DNA of 64,000 bases from the NCBI RefSeq assembly GCF_001625575.1, contig NZ_AUXV01000056.1:62001-126000 (forward strand), read 5' to 3'. Below, piece after piece: positions 32,789-42,702 of this stretch (its first letter is position 1; each line of letters opens with the position of its first letter). Origin of the DNA: Pseudoalteromonas luteoviolacea S2607. Lineage in GTDB: Bacteria; Pseudomonadota; Gammaproteobacteria; Enterobacterales; Alteromonadaceae. Below the pieces are notes generated by a model. It was not told where the DNA came from and ran no database searches. It saw only the letters and a program-made list of their open reading frames with translations. The position numbers and the translations under genes are program-made.

Positions 32789-33487
32789 TTAATCTATATA
32801 ATAAACGGCATAAACTTCCGCTTTTAGCTTGGTATCGCCCACATTGTAAGCGTCGTTTACACTCATTGTTTCTGCGGCCATCATTTTTCCTCGAGCATAT
32901 GGTTGAACAGGCACACTCATAGGTGAAAATGAAACAGAGTATAAACTGCCTACCTGTACCCCAAAACCATCAGCTAATTCTTTCGCACCAAGTTTAGCTT
33001 GTTTGATTGCAGAAGCTTTGAGCTCTTTCATGATTTCAGCTTTGTCTTCAACAACAAACTGTGTGTTGTTAAATTGATTGATGCCACTATCGACAAAAGC
33101 TTGAAGTAACTCTGGGTAACTATTTACGTCTTTCAACTTTAGCGTTAAGTTTCTTGAGACTTTAAAACCGTCAAACTCTTCTACATTGGTCGTTCTGTTA
33201 TATCGAGTTTGTTTGTAGACATTTAATTGTTCGGCATAGATATGTTTGCTTTCAACACCATAACGTTTGGCTATTTCTATCGCACGAGCCATCACATCGT
33301 CTACTTTAGATTTAGCAAACTGAAGGTTTTTATTCTTTTCATTTATTGCCACATTAACTATTGCAGTATCGGGGGCAACGGCCTTCTCTGCATAACCTTT
33401 TACGTATAAATGTGGGGCAGTTGGCAGGCTCGCAGCCATTGCTGATGTGCTTAATAATACTGACATAATAGCGGTAACTAATCGCAT
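32789..33487 (-). CDS. SIMPL domain periplasmic protein
   Basis: This 232-residue protein has a signal peptide (MRLVTAIMSVLLSTSAMAA) and matches the SIMPL (DUF541) family: LYVKGYAEKAVAPDTAIVNV near the start, the SRNLTLKLKDVNSYPELLQA core and KQAKLGAKELADGFGVQVG. Members are periplasmic or outer-membrane-associated proteins of unclear function, including the E. coli oxidative-stress-defence protein YggE. It is monocistronic. Confidence 0.8.
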   Translation of the reverse strand: MRLVTAIMSVLLSTSAMAASLPTAPHLYVKGYAEKAVAPDTAIVNVAINEKNKNLQFAKSKVDDVMARAIEIAKRYGVESKHIYAEQLNVYKQTRYNRTTNVEEFDGFKVSRNLTLKLKDVNSYPELLQAFVDSGINQFNNTQFVVEDKAEIMKELKASAIKQAKLGAKELADGFGVQVGSLYSVSFSPMSVPVQPYARGKMMAAETMSVNDAYNVGDTKLKAEVYAVYYID

Positions 33488-33604
33488 GGGCTCTCCAAAT
33501 ATAAATTTAAGGTTGCTCTGAACACATGCTTATTGAAGCATAAATCAATTAATCATTCCTGAATAACCGCCTATTAAGTCGATTGTATTTGTTTTATTAA
33601 TTTC

Positions 33605-33628
33605 AAAAAAAGGGCCATATTGGCCCTT
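33605..33628 (-). terminator. terminator after the secreted cysteine-rich protein gene
   Basis: On the minus strand, AAGGGCCAATATGGCCCTT is followed by a run of T. It lies 20 bases after the stop of the gene at 33649. Confidence 0.75.
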
Positions 33629-33648
33629 CAAGGTTGAGTTTCAACGAA

Positions 33649-34455
33649 TTACTTGTAGTTAGTGTGGTCAACTACTAAGTTAATGTCGTTTTCACCTGAA
33701 ATTTCCCAGATAGTAACTCGCTCTGTCGTTCCTGCAGGGTTATTACAAGACACCGTCTGTCTAAATGTACGTGCATTTGAGTTATACAGCACGTCATTTA
33801 CTGCATAGTGATTAGTATGGAACAATGGCGTCGAGTCATAACCATTAAATACTTTTGAATATGAACCTTCACCAGCTGTTGCAGTACAATAACCGTCTTT
33901 AGTACCGTTATTAATATGTAGTGAAGAGGTGTAACTTACTTGCTCATACCAGCCAGCACCACCACAATGTTGTGCTGGACCACTACAGTCAGGTGTTCTC
34001 CAAGCACCAACACCAACTAATTGCGCATCCCAAGTAATTTTTGGCAACGCTGGGATCTTGTGCTTAACTACAAACTGCTCACCGTTTGCAGACTCACAGT
34101 TCATCGCTAGTACTCTTGTGCGTTGAAGTTGCTCTTCTGTAAACTGACCTTGTAGGAAAATTGAGTCTACAGTGTAAGCCTGTGCGCCGCCTGGCGTCGT
34201 ACCTACAGGTGCGATTACCGCCCCCGTAATCTCGTCATAAACTACACCTGTTTCGCATTTATCGAATGCGTCATTGCGGAATAACCAACCGTTAAATGTG
34301 CGAGCGTTCAAAGAGTCAGTTACGATACGGTTTACAACGCCTTCAGTGTACTTTGATTCGCGGTTATATCCATCTAAGTCTTGAACTGTAACACTGGCTA
34401 CTGCGCTATCAACTGCTAGTAAAGAAACTACGGCTGCGAGAAGTTGGATTTTCAT
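33649..34455 (-). CDS. secreted cysteine-rich protein of unknown function
   Basis: This 268-residue protein has a signal peptide (MKIQLLAAVVSLLAVDSAVAS). The mature part has six cysteines (DKCETG, MNCESA, PDCSG, QHCGG, DGYCTA, VSCNN), so three disulfides are likely in a secreted protein. The sequence is rich in G, T and aromatic residues and looks like a beta-rich extracellular protein. No family is recognised. It has its own terminator and a long AT-rich upstream region, so it is probably a single regulated gene. Confidence 0.6.
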   Translation of the reverse strand: MKIQLLAAVVSLLAVDSAVASVTVQDLDGYNRESKYTEGVVNRIVTDSLNARTFNGWLFRNDAFDKCETGVVYDEITGAVIAPVGTTPGGAQAYTVDSIFLQGQFTEEQLQRTRVLAMNCESANGEQFVVKHKIPALPKITWDAQLVGVGAWRTPDCSGPAQHCGGAGWYEQVSYTSSLHINNGTKDGYCTATAGEGSYSKVFNGYDSTPLFHTNHYAVNDVLYNSNARTFRQTVSCNNPAGTTERVTIWEISGENDINLVVDHTNYK

Positions 34456-34956
34456 TTTATATTCCCTTTATTACATTAGGTTAATATTTAAATTCCTTTC
34501 ATTTAAAAGAAAGGTAATACATAAACTGAGTGAGCTTTAAGACTTTCTCAGGGGAGTTTTTGTCTCCCGATACTCGAGGCAAAATTTACTGACAAAATAT
34601 TAAGCTGTAAATGGCGTAAAATTTATTATGTAGGCCGATTTTACTAATGTGAGAACTCGGTTTTGATATATTTATGTGACAGCGAAGTTTTTAGCATAAG
34701 AAGCCTAATGCTAAATTTTTATTCTTTAAATTCATAGGAATAACAAAAAAATAATGAGAAGAAAATGTTTTTTACAGTAATGGAATTATTATTTGATATG
34801 TATCATTAACATATCATTGTTATGGCAATGTTTTTTATTTACCTTATAACTTCAAGAAAAATTAATTTAAATGATAACGAAGTATTTTATCTTCCTAATA
34901 ATTGAATAATTAGCTTGAAAGTTTTTGTTCATTTAAATTAAAAAATAGAGAGCTCT
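34456..34956. other. long AT-rich non-coding region
   Basis: No gene longer than about 30 codons is plausible on either strand. The stretch is markedly AT-rich, with many A and T tracts, and should contain the promoter region of the secreted protein gene. CTTTCTCAGGGG near 34544 may belong to its leader. I cannot assign specific sites. Confidence 0.4.
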
Positions 34957-35775
34957 CTACTTTTTAATTCCATAAGCGTTTTTCAATGAGTTCGAGATGA
35001 ATATTTCTTCTTGTGGCAGAAATAGATTTGCATGAGCATTAATTACTTGCTCTTGAATGAGTGGCTTTTGTAATGCTCTTTCAAATAAATCGACAGCCTT
35101 TCTACCTTTCTTTGAGTCTGAACAGGCGATATAACCAAAAATAGTTGCGTCCGTATCTCCGATCGCATGAAAGGATATGTCCTTTAATATTTGTTCTGAT
35201 GGATAGTCATTTACAAACACAGAACTGTATTCAATCATTCCATCTAAGCGCCCCTGAACTAACATTTTTCGGAGTCGAAATGCGCTATCGTTTCCCTCAC
35301 TCACAAATAACCTTTCGGAATTGGCTTTAATGAAGTCGTCTATTTCGATCCCATAAGAGCGCCCTTTTGTCACCCCGATCCTCAAACCAAGTGAAAGAGC
35401 TTTTTCTAAAGTAACTTCAATAGATACAAACTTTTTGTTTCTTAAGATAAGACGATTTGAAGGGAATGCCATTAGAGGAAGCGACACAAAAATTGCCATA
35501 GCTTCACGTTCTGGTGTTTTAACTTTGTTGTAAAGGCATATATTGTCGTGGTGCCCTAGCTCACGCCACTCTCTTTCTCTACTGGCAGGGACAAACTCTA
35601 TTGCCATTTCATCTTTAAGGCTTCTGGCGATTATAAGAAGTAATTGTGTGGCTAAATCTCCAGGAGACTGACCAAATGAAGGGTTATAATCAGAAACGAT
35701 TTCTATTTTTAAAGGTTTGGAAAAAGCAAAACTCGAGACCAAAATCAAAAACACACATATCATTCTTAACAGCAT
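34957..35775 (-). CDS. periplasmic solute-binding protein (SBP_bac_3-like)
   Basis: This protein of about 272 residues has a signal peptide (MLLRMICVFLILVSSFAFS) and the layout of a family 3 solute-binding protein without a permease gene alongside: LKIEIVSDYNPSFGQSPGDL near the start, LGLRIGVTKGRSYG and RLDGMIEYSSVFV. Such orphan proteins are common in Alteromonadales, where they may act as sensors or scavengers. The ATG at 35775 is chosen because AGGA lies about eight bases before it. The ligand is unknown. Confidence 0.7.
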   Translation of the reverse strand: MLLRMICVFLILVSSFAFSKPLKIEIVSDYNPSFGQSPGDLATQLLLIIARSLKDEMAIEFVPASREREWRELGHHDNICLYNKVKTPEREAMAIFVSLPLMAFPSNRLILRNKKFVSIEVTLEKALSLGLRIGVTKGRSYGIEIDDFIKANSERLFVSEGNDSAFRLRKMLVQGRLDGMIEYSSVFVNDYPSEQILKDISFHAIGDTDATIFGYIACSDSKKGRKAVDLFERALQKPLIQEQVINAHANLFLPQEEIFISNSLKNAYGIKK

Positions 35776-35878
35776 ATAACTTCCTATGTGAAGCACTCCA
35801 TGCTGAGAAACACATCTTAAAGTGTAGCTAGTAAGTCGATATTGCGCTAATTTTGATTTATAAAACGGGTAAAGAAAT

Positions 35879-35902
35879 AAGCCCCTCTTTCGAAGGGCTT
35901 AT
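35879..35902 (-). terminator. terminator of the malic enzyme gene
   Basis: On the minus strand AAGCCCTTCGAAAGAGGGGCTT forms a stem-loop (pairs AGCCC/GGGCT), five bases after the stop codon at 35907. Confidence 0.6.
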
Positions 35903-35906
35903 TAAA

Positions 35907-37601
35907 TTAGATACTGCAGCGCTTATAGTTACGATATTCTGGCATCCAATAGTTCTTTTCTATTGAGCTCCAGATTAAATCGTCCGGCATATCAAGAGAC
36001 ACACCTTCTTCCATGGCTTTTTTGGCAACCGCAAAAGCAATTCGCTTACTTAACTGCTCAATCTCTACTAGAGATGGCAATAGACTGCCCTTACCAGAGT
36101 TAGCCCAAGGAGATGATTCTGCAAGTGTTTCACTTGCAACCATTAGCATAGACTCAGTAATGCGCGAAGCTTTAGCAGCCAAGACGCCTAAGCCAATACC
36201 TGGGAAAATGTAACTGTTATTACATTGTGGGATCACATAAGTTGAGCCCTTGTATTCAACTGGCTCGAATGGGCTACCTGTCGCTACGATAGCGTTACCT
36301 TCTGTCCATTCGATCACATCTTTAGGATGCGCCTCTACCTGACGAGACGGGTTGCTCAGTGGAAAGATGATTGGTTTTTCACAACCTGAATGCATTGCTT
36401 TGATTACCTGCTCAGTAAACAAGCCTGGTTGCCCAGAAACACCGATCAGAATATCAGGTTTCGCACAGTGCATAACATCTAGCAGTGATGCATATTCACC
36501 ACTGTAGCTCCAGTTTTCTAAATTGGCATTAGATTGCACAAGTGCAGCTTGGAAATCTCTTAATCCTTCCATACCTTCTGTTAACAGGCCAAATCTATCG
36601 ACCATGAAAACTTGACTGCGCGCTTGCTCGTCACTCACACCTTCAGAAACCATTTGTGCGATAATTTGTTCTGCGATACCACATCCTGCGGAGCCTGCAC
36701 CAACAAATACAACTTTTTGATCAGATAATTTTGCGCCTTTAACGCGGCAAGCCGCCAATAAAGAGCCAACAGTGACTGAAGCTGTACCTTGAATATCATC
36801 GTTAAAGCAACAGATTTCGTCTCTGTATCTCTTTAACAATGGCATCGCGTTTGGCTGTGCGAAATCTTCGAATTGAAGCAACACATTTGGCCAACGGCGC
36901 TTAACAGCAGAAATAAATAGCTCTAAAAACTCATCGTATTCTTCTTGGCTAATACGCTTATGTCTTGCACCCATGTACATCGGATCATTGAGTAGCTTTT
37001 CGTTATTCGTGCCTACATCGAGCATCACTGGCAACGTATACGCAGGGCTAATGCCACCACAAACCGTATAGAGTGCTAGCTTACCAATTGGAATCCCCAT
37101 ACCACCAATACCTTGGTCACCAAGACCAAGAATACGCTCGCCGTCAGTTACAACGATAACTTTTACTTTACCTTTAGTTGCGTTACGCAAGATATCATCG
37201 ATGTGGTGGCGGTCTTCATACGAAATAAATAGTCCACGAGAACTACGGTAGATGTCAGAGAACTTCTCACACGCGTCACCTACCGTCGGCGTGTAAATAA
37301 TTGGCATCATCTCTTCTAGATGATCTCTTACCAAACGATAATATAGTGTCTCGTTATTGTCTTGAATCGCTCGTAAGTAAATATGTTTATTGAGATTGTC
37401 TTTAAAACTTGAAAATTGCTGGTAACAACGCTCTACCTGCTCCTCAATAGTTTCATAACGAGGAGGAACTAAACCGGCTAGGTTAAAGTTTTCACGCTCA
37501 CGCTGGCTAAATGCACTGCCTTTGTTCAGAAGAGGCGTTTCCAATAATGTTGGGCCAGAATATGGGATGTAGAGGTAATTAGGATCGGTTTGTTTAGTCA
37601 T
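35907..37601 (-). CDS. maeA: NAD-dependent malic enzyme
   Basis: This 564-residue protein converts malate to pyruvate and CO2 with reduction of NAD. It has the malic enzyme signature GDQGIGGMGIPIGKLALYTV, the divalent-metal region LQFEDFAQPNAMPLL followed by FNDDIQGTASVTVGSLLAA, and the NAD-binding GAGSAGCGIAEQII. Length and motifs match E. coli MaeA (SfcA). It is monocistronic with a hairpin terminator. It provides pyruvate and NADH from C4 acids. Confidence 0.92.
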   Translation of the reverse strand: MTKQTDPNYLYIPYSGPTLLETPLLNKGSAFSQRERENFNLAGLVPPRYETIEEQVERCYQQFSSFKDNLNKHIYLRAIQDNNETLYYRLVRDHLEEMMPIIYTPTVGDACEKFSDIYRSSRGLFISYEDRHHIDDILRNATKGKVKVIVVTDGERILGLGDQGIGGMGIPIGKLALYTVCGGISPAYTLPVMLDVGTNNEKLLNDPMYMGARHKRISQEEYDEFLELFISAVKRRWPNVLLQFEDFAQPNAMPLLKRYRDEICCFNDDIQGTASVTVGSLLAACRVKGAKLSDQKVVFVGAGSAGCGIAEQIIAQMVSEGVSDEQARSQVFMVDRFGLLTEGMEGLRDFQAALVQSNANLENWSYSGEYASLLDVMHCAKPDILIGVSGQPGLFTEQVIKAMHSGCEKPIIFPLSNPSRQVEAHPKDVIEWTEGNAIVATGSPFEPVEYKGSTYVIPQCNNSYIFPGIGLGVLAAKASRITESMLMVASETLAESSPWANSGKGSLLPSLVEIEQLSKRIAFAVAKKAMEEGVSLDMPDDLIWSSIEKNYWMPEYRNYKRCSI

Positions 37602-37697
37602 ATTTACAAGCTGTGACTCTTAATTTTTAATATAAGGGATAATTATTGCCTAAGTACACAAATTTTCAATGACTTTAGTGCACGTCAGACCAATAAA

Positions 37698-37738
37698 ACG
37701 ACCCTGTAAACGAATTAGCAAACCGTAAACAGGGTCGT
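37698..37738 (-). terminator. terminator of the gamma-glutamyltransferase gene
   Basis: ACGACCCTGT and ACAGGGTCGT form ten-base arms 35 bases after the ggt stop, and on the minus strand they are followed by TTTTATT. Confidence 0.7.
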
Positions 37739-37773
37739 ACATTATAACTGAATAATGTTGAATATCCTACGTT

Positions 37774-39558
37774 TTACTCGCTAGATTCTCCAAGAGCCAC
37801 GCCTTCTCTTCGGGGATCAGCGCCACCGAACAACAAGCCTTCTTTTATTTCTATCGCATGAATACCAGAATTTAAATCAGAGATCCTAACTGTATGGCCT
37901 TTGGACTCCAACCAAGGTTTGATTGCTTTCAAACCAGTTCCTTTTTCAAGAGTCGTGTATTTATTTCTATTTGTAATACGTGGAAGATTAATTGCTTGCT
38001 GTGGCGTTAGGCCCCAATCAAGTACTCCAATAACAGTCTGAGCAACATAGTTTATGATTCTGCTACCGCCCGGAGAGCCCACAACCAACTTTAAACTGCC
38101 ATCTTTGTTAAACACCATAACCGGGGACATTGAGCTTCTTGGTCTTTTATTTGGCTCGACTCTATTTGCCACCCATTGACCGCCAATTTTCGGAGAAAGA
38201 GAAAAATCGGTTAATTGATTATTTAACAAATAGCCATTCACCATTACCGTAGAACCAAAGCCCATTTCTATTGAGCTGGTCATCGATACGGCATTACCTT
38301 TGCTGTCAACAATAGACAAGTGTGAGGTTGAAGGTAATTCGTAGCTGTTATCCTGTGCATATGCTATTTGACCCATAGTTGGATCGCCAACTGGCACGTT
38401 TTGGTTGTCTCGCTCTCCAATCAATTTTGCTCTAGATTTTAAATAAACTGGATTGAGTAAGCCTTGAGTCGGCACATTCACAAAGTCTGGATCAGCAATA
38501 AAGTGGTTTCTATCAGCAAATGCAAGTCTAGAAGCTTGTGTGAATAAGTGAACTGCCTCTGGTGCATTAGGCTTGTACTGAGCGAGTTTTTTTCCTTCTA
38601 GCAACTTCAGGATTTGCAAAACTGTTAAACCACCACTACTTGGTGGTGCCATCGAGCATACCTTGTATTCGTGATATGACGTGCACACCGGAGCACGCTC
38701 TTTACTTTGGTAATTTGCAAGGTCTTCCATTGACAGTTTACCCGGTGCTATTTCAGATTTTTGAACCGCTCTGACCATATCTTCAGCATATTTGCCTTCG
38801 TAAAATGCTTTTGGACCATACTCAGCAATTTCTTTATATATCTTAGCGAGTTCTGGATTCTTAACGATTGTGCCAATGGCAAGTGGCTTGCCATCAGGAT
38901 AAAAGTAATCTTTAGCTGGAGAAAGTTTCGTTAAACCTGGATTAAACTCCTTTTTGAGCAGCATATGCAACCTTGGTGAAACTGCAAACCCTTTGTTCGC
39001 AAGTTCAATAGCCGGTATAAACAGCTTTCTCCACTTTAGCTTTCCGTATTTATCGTGGGCTTGCTTCATCGCATGGATAATGCCAGGCACACCAACTGAG
39101 CGACCACCGACAACGGCTTCTAACCAACGAACAGGCTTACCTTCCTTGTCTAGGAATAATTTATGTGTGGCTTTTTTAGGTGCGGTCTCACGGCCGTCAA
39201 AAGTCGTCAGGTAATCGTTACTTTTGTCATAGTGAAGAATAAATGCCCCCCCGCCAATCCCCGAAGACTGAGGCTCAACTAAGGTCAACACAAGTTGCGC
39301 AGCAATTGCAGCGTCAATAGCATTACCACCTTGTTGCAACATTAATTGCCCTGCTTTGCTTGCATGCGGGTTCGCAGCAACGACCATGTACTTTTCAGAG
39401 ATTTTTTCCTTTTTCAAGGTAAAACCAGTCGAAGCTTCTGGCTCTCGAACTTCTCTAGGTTTTGTTTCACCAGCATAGGTTGCTGTAGGTAGGGTTGAAG
39501 CCAATAAAAAGGCAATCAATGAGCGCTTATAATTCATATTCATATTATTAATTTTCAA
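37774..39558 (-). CDS. ggt: gamma-glutamyltransferase, periplasmic
   Basis: This 594-residue precursor is a gamma-glutamyltranspeptidase that hydrolyses glutathione and transfers glutamyl groups. After a signal peptide (ending ATYAG) comes the large-subunit region with GGNAIDAAIAAQLVLTLVEP and SGIGGGAFILHYD, then the autocleavage site: the threonine of TSHLSIVDSKGNAV is the new N-terminal nucleophile of the small subunit, followed by the conserved GSPGGSRIINYVAQ. All catalytic elements are present. It is monocistronic. ATG codons at 39558, 39543 and 39537 are all possible starts. Confidence 0.9.
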   Translation of the reverse strand: MKINNMNMNYKRSLIAFLLASTLPTATYAGETKPREVREPEASTGFTLKKEKISEKYMVVAANPHASKAGQLMLQQGGNAIDAAIAAQLVLTLVEPQSSGIGGGAFILHYDKSNDYLTTFDGRETAPKKATHKLFLDKEGKPVRWLEAVVGGRSVGVPGIIHAMKQAHDKYGKLKWRKLFIPAIELANKGFAVSPRLHMLLKKEFNPGLTKLSPAKDYFYPDGKPLAIGTIVKNPELAKIYKEIAEYGPKAFYEGKYAEDMVRAVQKSEIAPGKLSMEDLANYQSKERAPVCTSYHEYKVCSMAPPSSGGLTVLQILKLLEGKKLAQYKPNAPEAVHLFTQASRLAFADRNHFIADPDFVNVPTQGLLNPVYLKSRAKLIGERDNQNVPVGDPTMGQIAYAQDNSYELPSTSHLSIVDSKGNAVSMTSSIEMGFGSTVMVNGYLLNNQLTDFSLSPKIGGQWVANRVEPNKRPRSSMSPVMVFNKDGSLKLVVGSPGGSRIINYVAQTVIGVLDWGLTPQQAINLPRITNRNKYTTLEKGTGLKAIKPWLESKGHTVRISDLNSGIHAIEIKEGLLFGGADPRREGVALGESSE

Positions 39559-39624
39559 TCGTCGTTGGCATCATAAAGGTTAACAGGCACAATATACAAA
39601 AATAGCTAATATTGTGAACATAGA

Positions 39625-40218
39625 ATGCTTGGTTTAAACCTGCCCTTAAGTCGAAATTATATACTCCCGCCAATTGTACTGTCGCTTACAGCCATACTAT
39701 TAATGGCTTTTAATCTGAGAGATGTGCTTGAATTTCACCGTGTACTTATCAGTGATGGCGAAATTTGGCGTATTTGGAGTAGCCAATATATTCATACTAA
39801 TTGGACTCATTTAGGTTTAAATCTAATTGGTATACTGTTTATCTGGATACTTCACGCTGAGCACACTTCCCCGACTCGCTATTTTGCCCACGTAATTTTA
39901 TTAGGCATTTGGACAGGAGTAGGAATTTGGCTTTTTTGTCCTGATATCAAAGTATACACTGGCCTCAGTGGATTGCTACATGGAATTATCGTCTGGGGGG
40001 CTCTAAAAGATATTCAAACGAAAGAACCCACTGGTGTGCTTTTATTCCTGGGCATTGCCGGTAAACTTGCATGGGAGCAATATGCAGGTCCTAGTACTGA
40101 AGTAGGTAATTTGATCAATTCTCGCGTTGCCATTGAGTCACATCTGATTGGTGCAATTGGCGGTGTTGTATTAGCGCTTCCACTGTTAAAAGATAAATTT
40201 GGGTTCACTAAGGCTTAA
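39625..40218 (+). CDS. rrtA: rhombosortase
   Basis: This 197-residue intramembrane serine protease matches the rhombosortase family. Six membrane segments are predicted; the catalytic serine is in YTGLSGLLHG and the histidine in ESHLIGAIGG. A conserved histidine-asparagine pair lies in NWTHLGLNLIG. Rhombosortases process proteins with a GlyGly-CTERM tail, which in Alteromonadales are secreted through type II secretion. No such tail protein is in this window. The gene is divergent from ggt. Confidence 0.85.
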   Translation: MLGLNLPLSRNYILPPIVLSLTAILLMAFNLRDVLEFHRVLISDGEIWRIWSSQYIHTNWTHLGLNLIGILFIWILHAEHTSPTRYFAHVILLGIWTGVGIWLFCPDIKVYTGLSGLLHGIIVWGALKDIQTKEPTGVLLFLGIAGKLAWEQYAGPSTEVGNLINSRVAIESHLIGAIGGVVLALPLLKDKFGFTKA

Positions 40219-40225
40219 AAAATAC

Positions 40226-40251
40226 AGGCGGCCGTTGCTAAAACGCCGCCT
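40226..40251. terminator. bidirectional terminator between convergent genes
   Basis: AGGCGGC and GCCGCCT form the stem and TTTATTTT follows on the plus strand; an A-rich run precedes it for the minus strand. It lies between the rhombosortase gene and the convergent repeat protein gene. Confidence 0.75.
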
Positions 40252-40256
40252 TTATT

Positions 40257-41516
40257 TTAGTTTGGAACAACATTAAACACCCTACCGTTGATACCCACTC
40301 CATCGGATTCCCATACAATTAAATGGAACTCATCAGTTAATTTTGTAATAGAATGAAAATTCTGATTGTTTTGCATTGTTTGTTCAATTGGGAACACAGA
40401 AGACTCATCAACGTAATTATTTTGCATGAACTCGATAACCTTTCCCTTAACACCGACTTTTTCGGGGTAACTATATTGAGTCCAAATAACCAAAACTTCA
40501 TTTACAGATACAGTACTTGCATCAACTGATTCAGAGCCCTGAACGAAATAGTCAGATATTTTAAATTCAGTTGCAAAAGTGAGGTTATTAGCATTTGTTA
40601 AGGTAGCAATTCGGCCAGCTGCATACATTTGATTATATCCACTGCCGCTTTGTTTATAACCTTTCCACGTGAACAGTAACCGTTCTTCGTCAAGGGTAAC
40701 AACGTTTGGGTAAAACTGAGCGCGGACCTGCTCTTGATTTACAACAAGCTCATTCTCAAAATTTACTATTCCACTTGGCGAAAATACTGCAACACGAGCT
40801 GCGATACCTGAGCCTTGACTATCTGCACTTGGGTCGTTGGTAATCCAAGTAAACACGGCTCTTGTATCATCAAGAGCCGTTACTCTCGGTGCATTTTGAA
40901 CACTTTGCGAAAGCTCATTGACTTGAAATTGATTTTGTTCAATGAACACTCCATTTGGTTGAACCACCCCAATTGAAGCCTCAATACCGACGATTTGTTC
41001 GTCGTAACCAGTCCATGTAACTAGCAACCTCCCATCGGATAACACTGTAGCGTCAGGCATTGGCACCGACGATTGCTCAATCGCTATTTTTTGCTCGGGA
41101 CCCATAGTCCAACTATCATTGAGAGCAACTGTAACCACTCGTAGATAAACTTCATATGTGTTGCTCCAAATTATAGCAATGCGACCATCCATTAATCGTA
41201 CTGACACTGGCGGGTTCCAACCACCTAATTTATAGGTATTGGAAATAGACTGAGCGTTACCAAGTGTTATGGTTTTATCGGCATTAATGTAGCCAATTCG
41301 GCCTTTGACTTTATTCGGGTAAGATGATTCAGCCCAAGTAAAGAGCACTCTGTCTTCACTCAATTTAGTAACATTTGGCTTAATCCCTTTTTTCCACTCT
41401 CCTTCAGTTACTAAAAACTCTTCAAACCCTTCGATTTGACTAGCTTGAACAAGATGTGAATTATAAAGGGTGCAGATAACAAACAGATAGAAAACGATTG
41501 CTTTTAAGATATGCAT
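40257..41516 (-). CDS. secreted protein with seven internal repeats (predicted beta-propeller)
   Basis: This 419-residue protein has a signal peptide and seven repeats of about 45-60 residues, each marked by a hydrophobic strand ending in tryptophan: RVLFTW, RIAIIW, RLLVTW, RAVFTW, RLLFTW, EVLVIW and FHLIVW. Most are followed by a second strand of the type GRIGYIN or ARVAVFS. Seven such units suggest a seven-bladed propeller filling the whole protein. There are no catalytic motifs, so a binding or scaffold role is likely. No family is recognised. Confidence 0.6.
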   Translation of the reverse strand: MHILKAIVFYLFVICTLYNSHLVQASQIEGFEEFLVTEGEWKKGIKPNVTKLSEDRVLFTWAESSYPNKVKGRIGYINADKTITLGNAQSISNTYKLGGWNPPVSVRLMDGRIAIIWSNTYEVYLRVVTVALNDSWTMGPEQKIAIEQSSVPMPDATVLSDGRLLVTWTGYDEQIVGIEASIGVVQPNGVFIEQNQFQVNELSQSVQNAPRVTALDDTRAVFTWITNDPSADSQGSGIAARVAVFSPSGIVNFENELVVNQEQVRAQFYPNVVTLDEERLLFTWKGYKQSGSGYNQMYAAGRIATLTNANNLTFATEFKISDYFVQGSESVDASTVSVNEVLVIWTQYSYPEKVGVKGKVIEFMQNNYVDESSVFPIEQTMQNNQNFHSITKLTDEFHLIVWESDGVGINGRVFNVVPN

Positions 41517-41649
41517 TGAATTTCTCCACTAGTAATCCTTACTACATGACGAATTTCGCTTAAATACATATGATCAGGTTAGACTCAAACAAATTACCCT
41601 GACTAAAGTAAGCATATCTATACTATACATCTAACATGACAATTATGTT

Positions 41650-42564
41650 CTATGCCATATGCGTGATTACGTCCGATTGAGGAATGTTTTTTGATAGGAA
41701 GTCTAAAAACACTCTGGTTTTTGGTGTCAATAATTCACGTTTTAAATAAATCGCGTAAGTCGAGCTAAGTTTTTCATATGGGCTAAATGTGTACTGTGGC
41801 AATAGCTGCACTAGCGAACCTACTTCAAGTTCTTTTTTAATTGCCCAAAATGGAATCAGTGCAATTCCTGCATCATTTAGTAATAACTGCTTTTGCCCGT
41901 TTACAGAGTTAATTGAAAGGCCCTCTTTAATTTTAAGCTTCATTGGGCTTTCATTTATTAAAAACCAATTACGCCAACCTCTGTAACTATATTTAATACA
42001 TGCAAACCGCTCCAGCTCACCGGGTGTGACTGGCGCACCATGGGTTTCTAAATAGGTTGGGCTTGCACAAATCACAAAATTATTCGCGGCCAAACGCTTT
42101 GAGATAAGGTTTGAATCCGATAATCGACCGCTTCGAATAGCAATATCTATGTTTTCATCAACTAAATCAACTACGCGTTCAGTAAGCTCTATCTCAATGT
42201 TTATATTTGGATATTGGCTTGTAAACCGCGGAACAAGCGGCATTATTACACTCTCTCCAAAGCCAACTGTCATGCTTAACCTTAATGTGCCTGAAGGATT
42301 TCCTTGAAGTGCATTAACGGCTTGCTTCGCTTCTTGGAGTTCTGTAACGATACGTTGGGAGTATTCATAATATTTCTTACCAGCTTCAGTTAGCCCGATA
42401 CTTCTTGTTGTCCTGTTCAGTAATCGAACACCAAGCTCTTCCTCTAGAGCTGCTAATTGCCTAGAAATAGAAGAAGGCTGAACATCTAGATACTTACTAG
42501 CAAGAGAAATACTTTGCATCTCAACAACACAATTAAAATACGTCAGCCGATTTATTGTGCTCAT
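41650..42564 (-). CDS. LysR family transcription regulator
   Basis: This 304-residue protein has the LysR N-terminal helix-turn-helix (LDVQPSSISRQLAALEEELG, then LLNRTTRSIGLTEAGKKYYE) and a C-terminal effector-binding domain. The subgroup matches regulators of oxidoreductases and of the CrgA/DsdC-like branch. It is divergent from a quinone-reductase-like gene, and LysR proteins often control their divergent neighbour. The ATG at 42564 is preferred over the TTG at 42576 because TGGGA precedes it. Confidence 0.85.
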   Translation of the reverse strand: MSTINRLTYFNCVVEMQSISLASKYLDVQPSSISRQLAALEEELGVRLLNRTTRSIGLTEAGKKYYEYSQRIVTELQEAKQAVNALQGNPSGTLRLSMTVGFGESVIMPLVPRFTSQYPNINIEIELTERVVDLVDENIDIAIRSGRLSDSNLISKRLAANNFVICASPTYLETHGAPVTPGELERFACIKYSYRGWRNWFLINESPMKLKIKEGLSINSVNGQKQLLLNDAGIALIPFWAIKKELEVGSLVQLLPQYTFSPYEKLSSTYAIYLKRELLTPKTRVFLDFLSKNIPQSDVITHMA

Positions 42565-42702
42565 TATGTATCCCAAATAGCTTTTATGCCTTTAGGCTAA
42601 CCCATTATTGCCCAATAGACAAAAATACTTTGCTTCTCTGCATATGGATTGCTGTAAGAACAAAAATTAGAATCAACGCCTAGTTTTTGAAGAGGCATAA
42701 AA

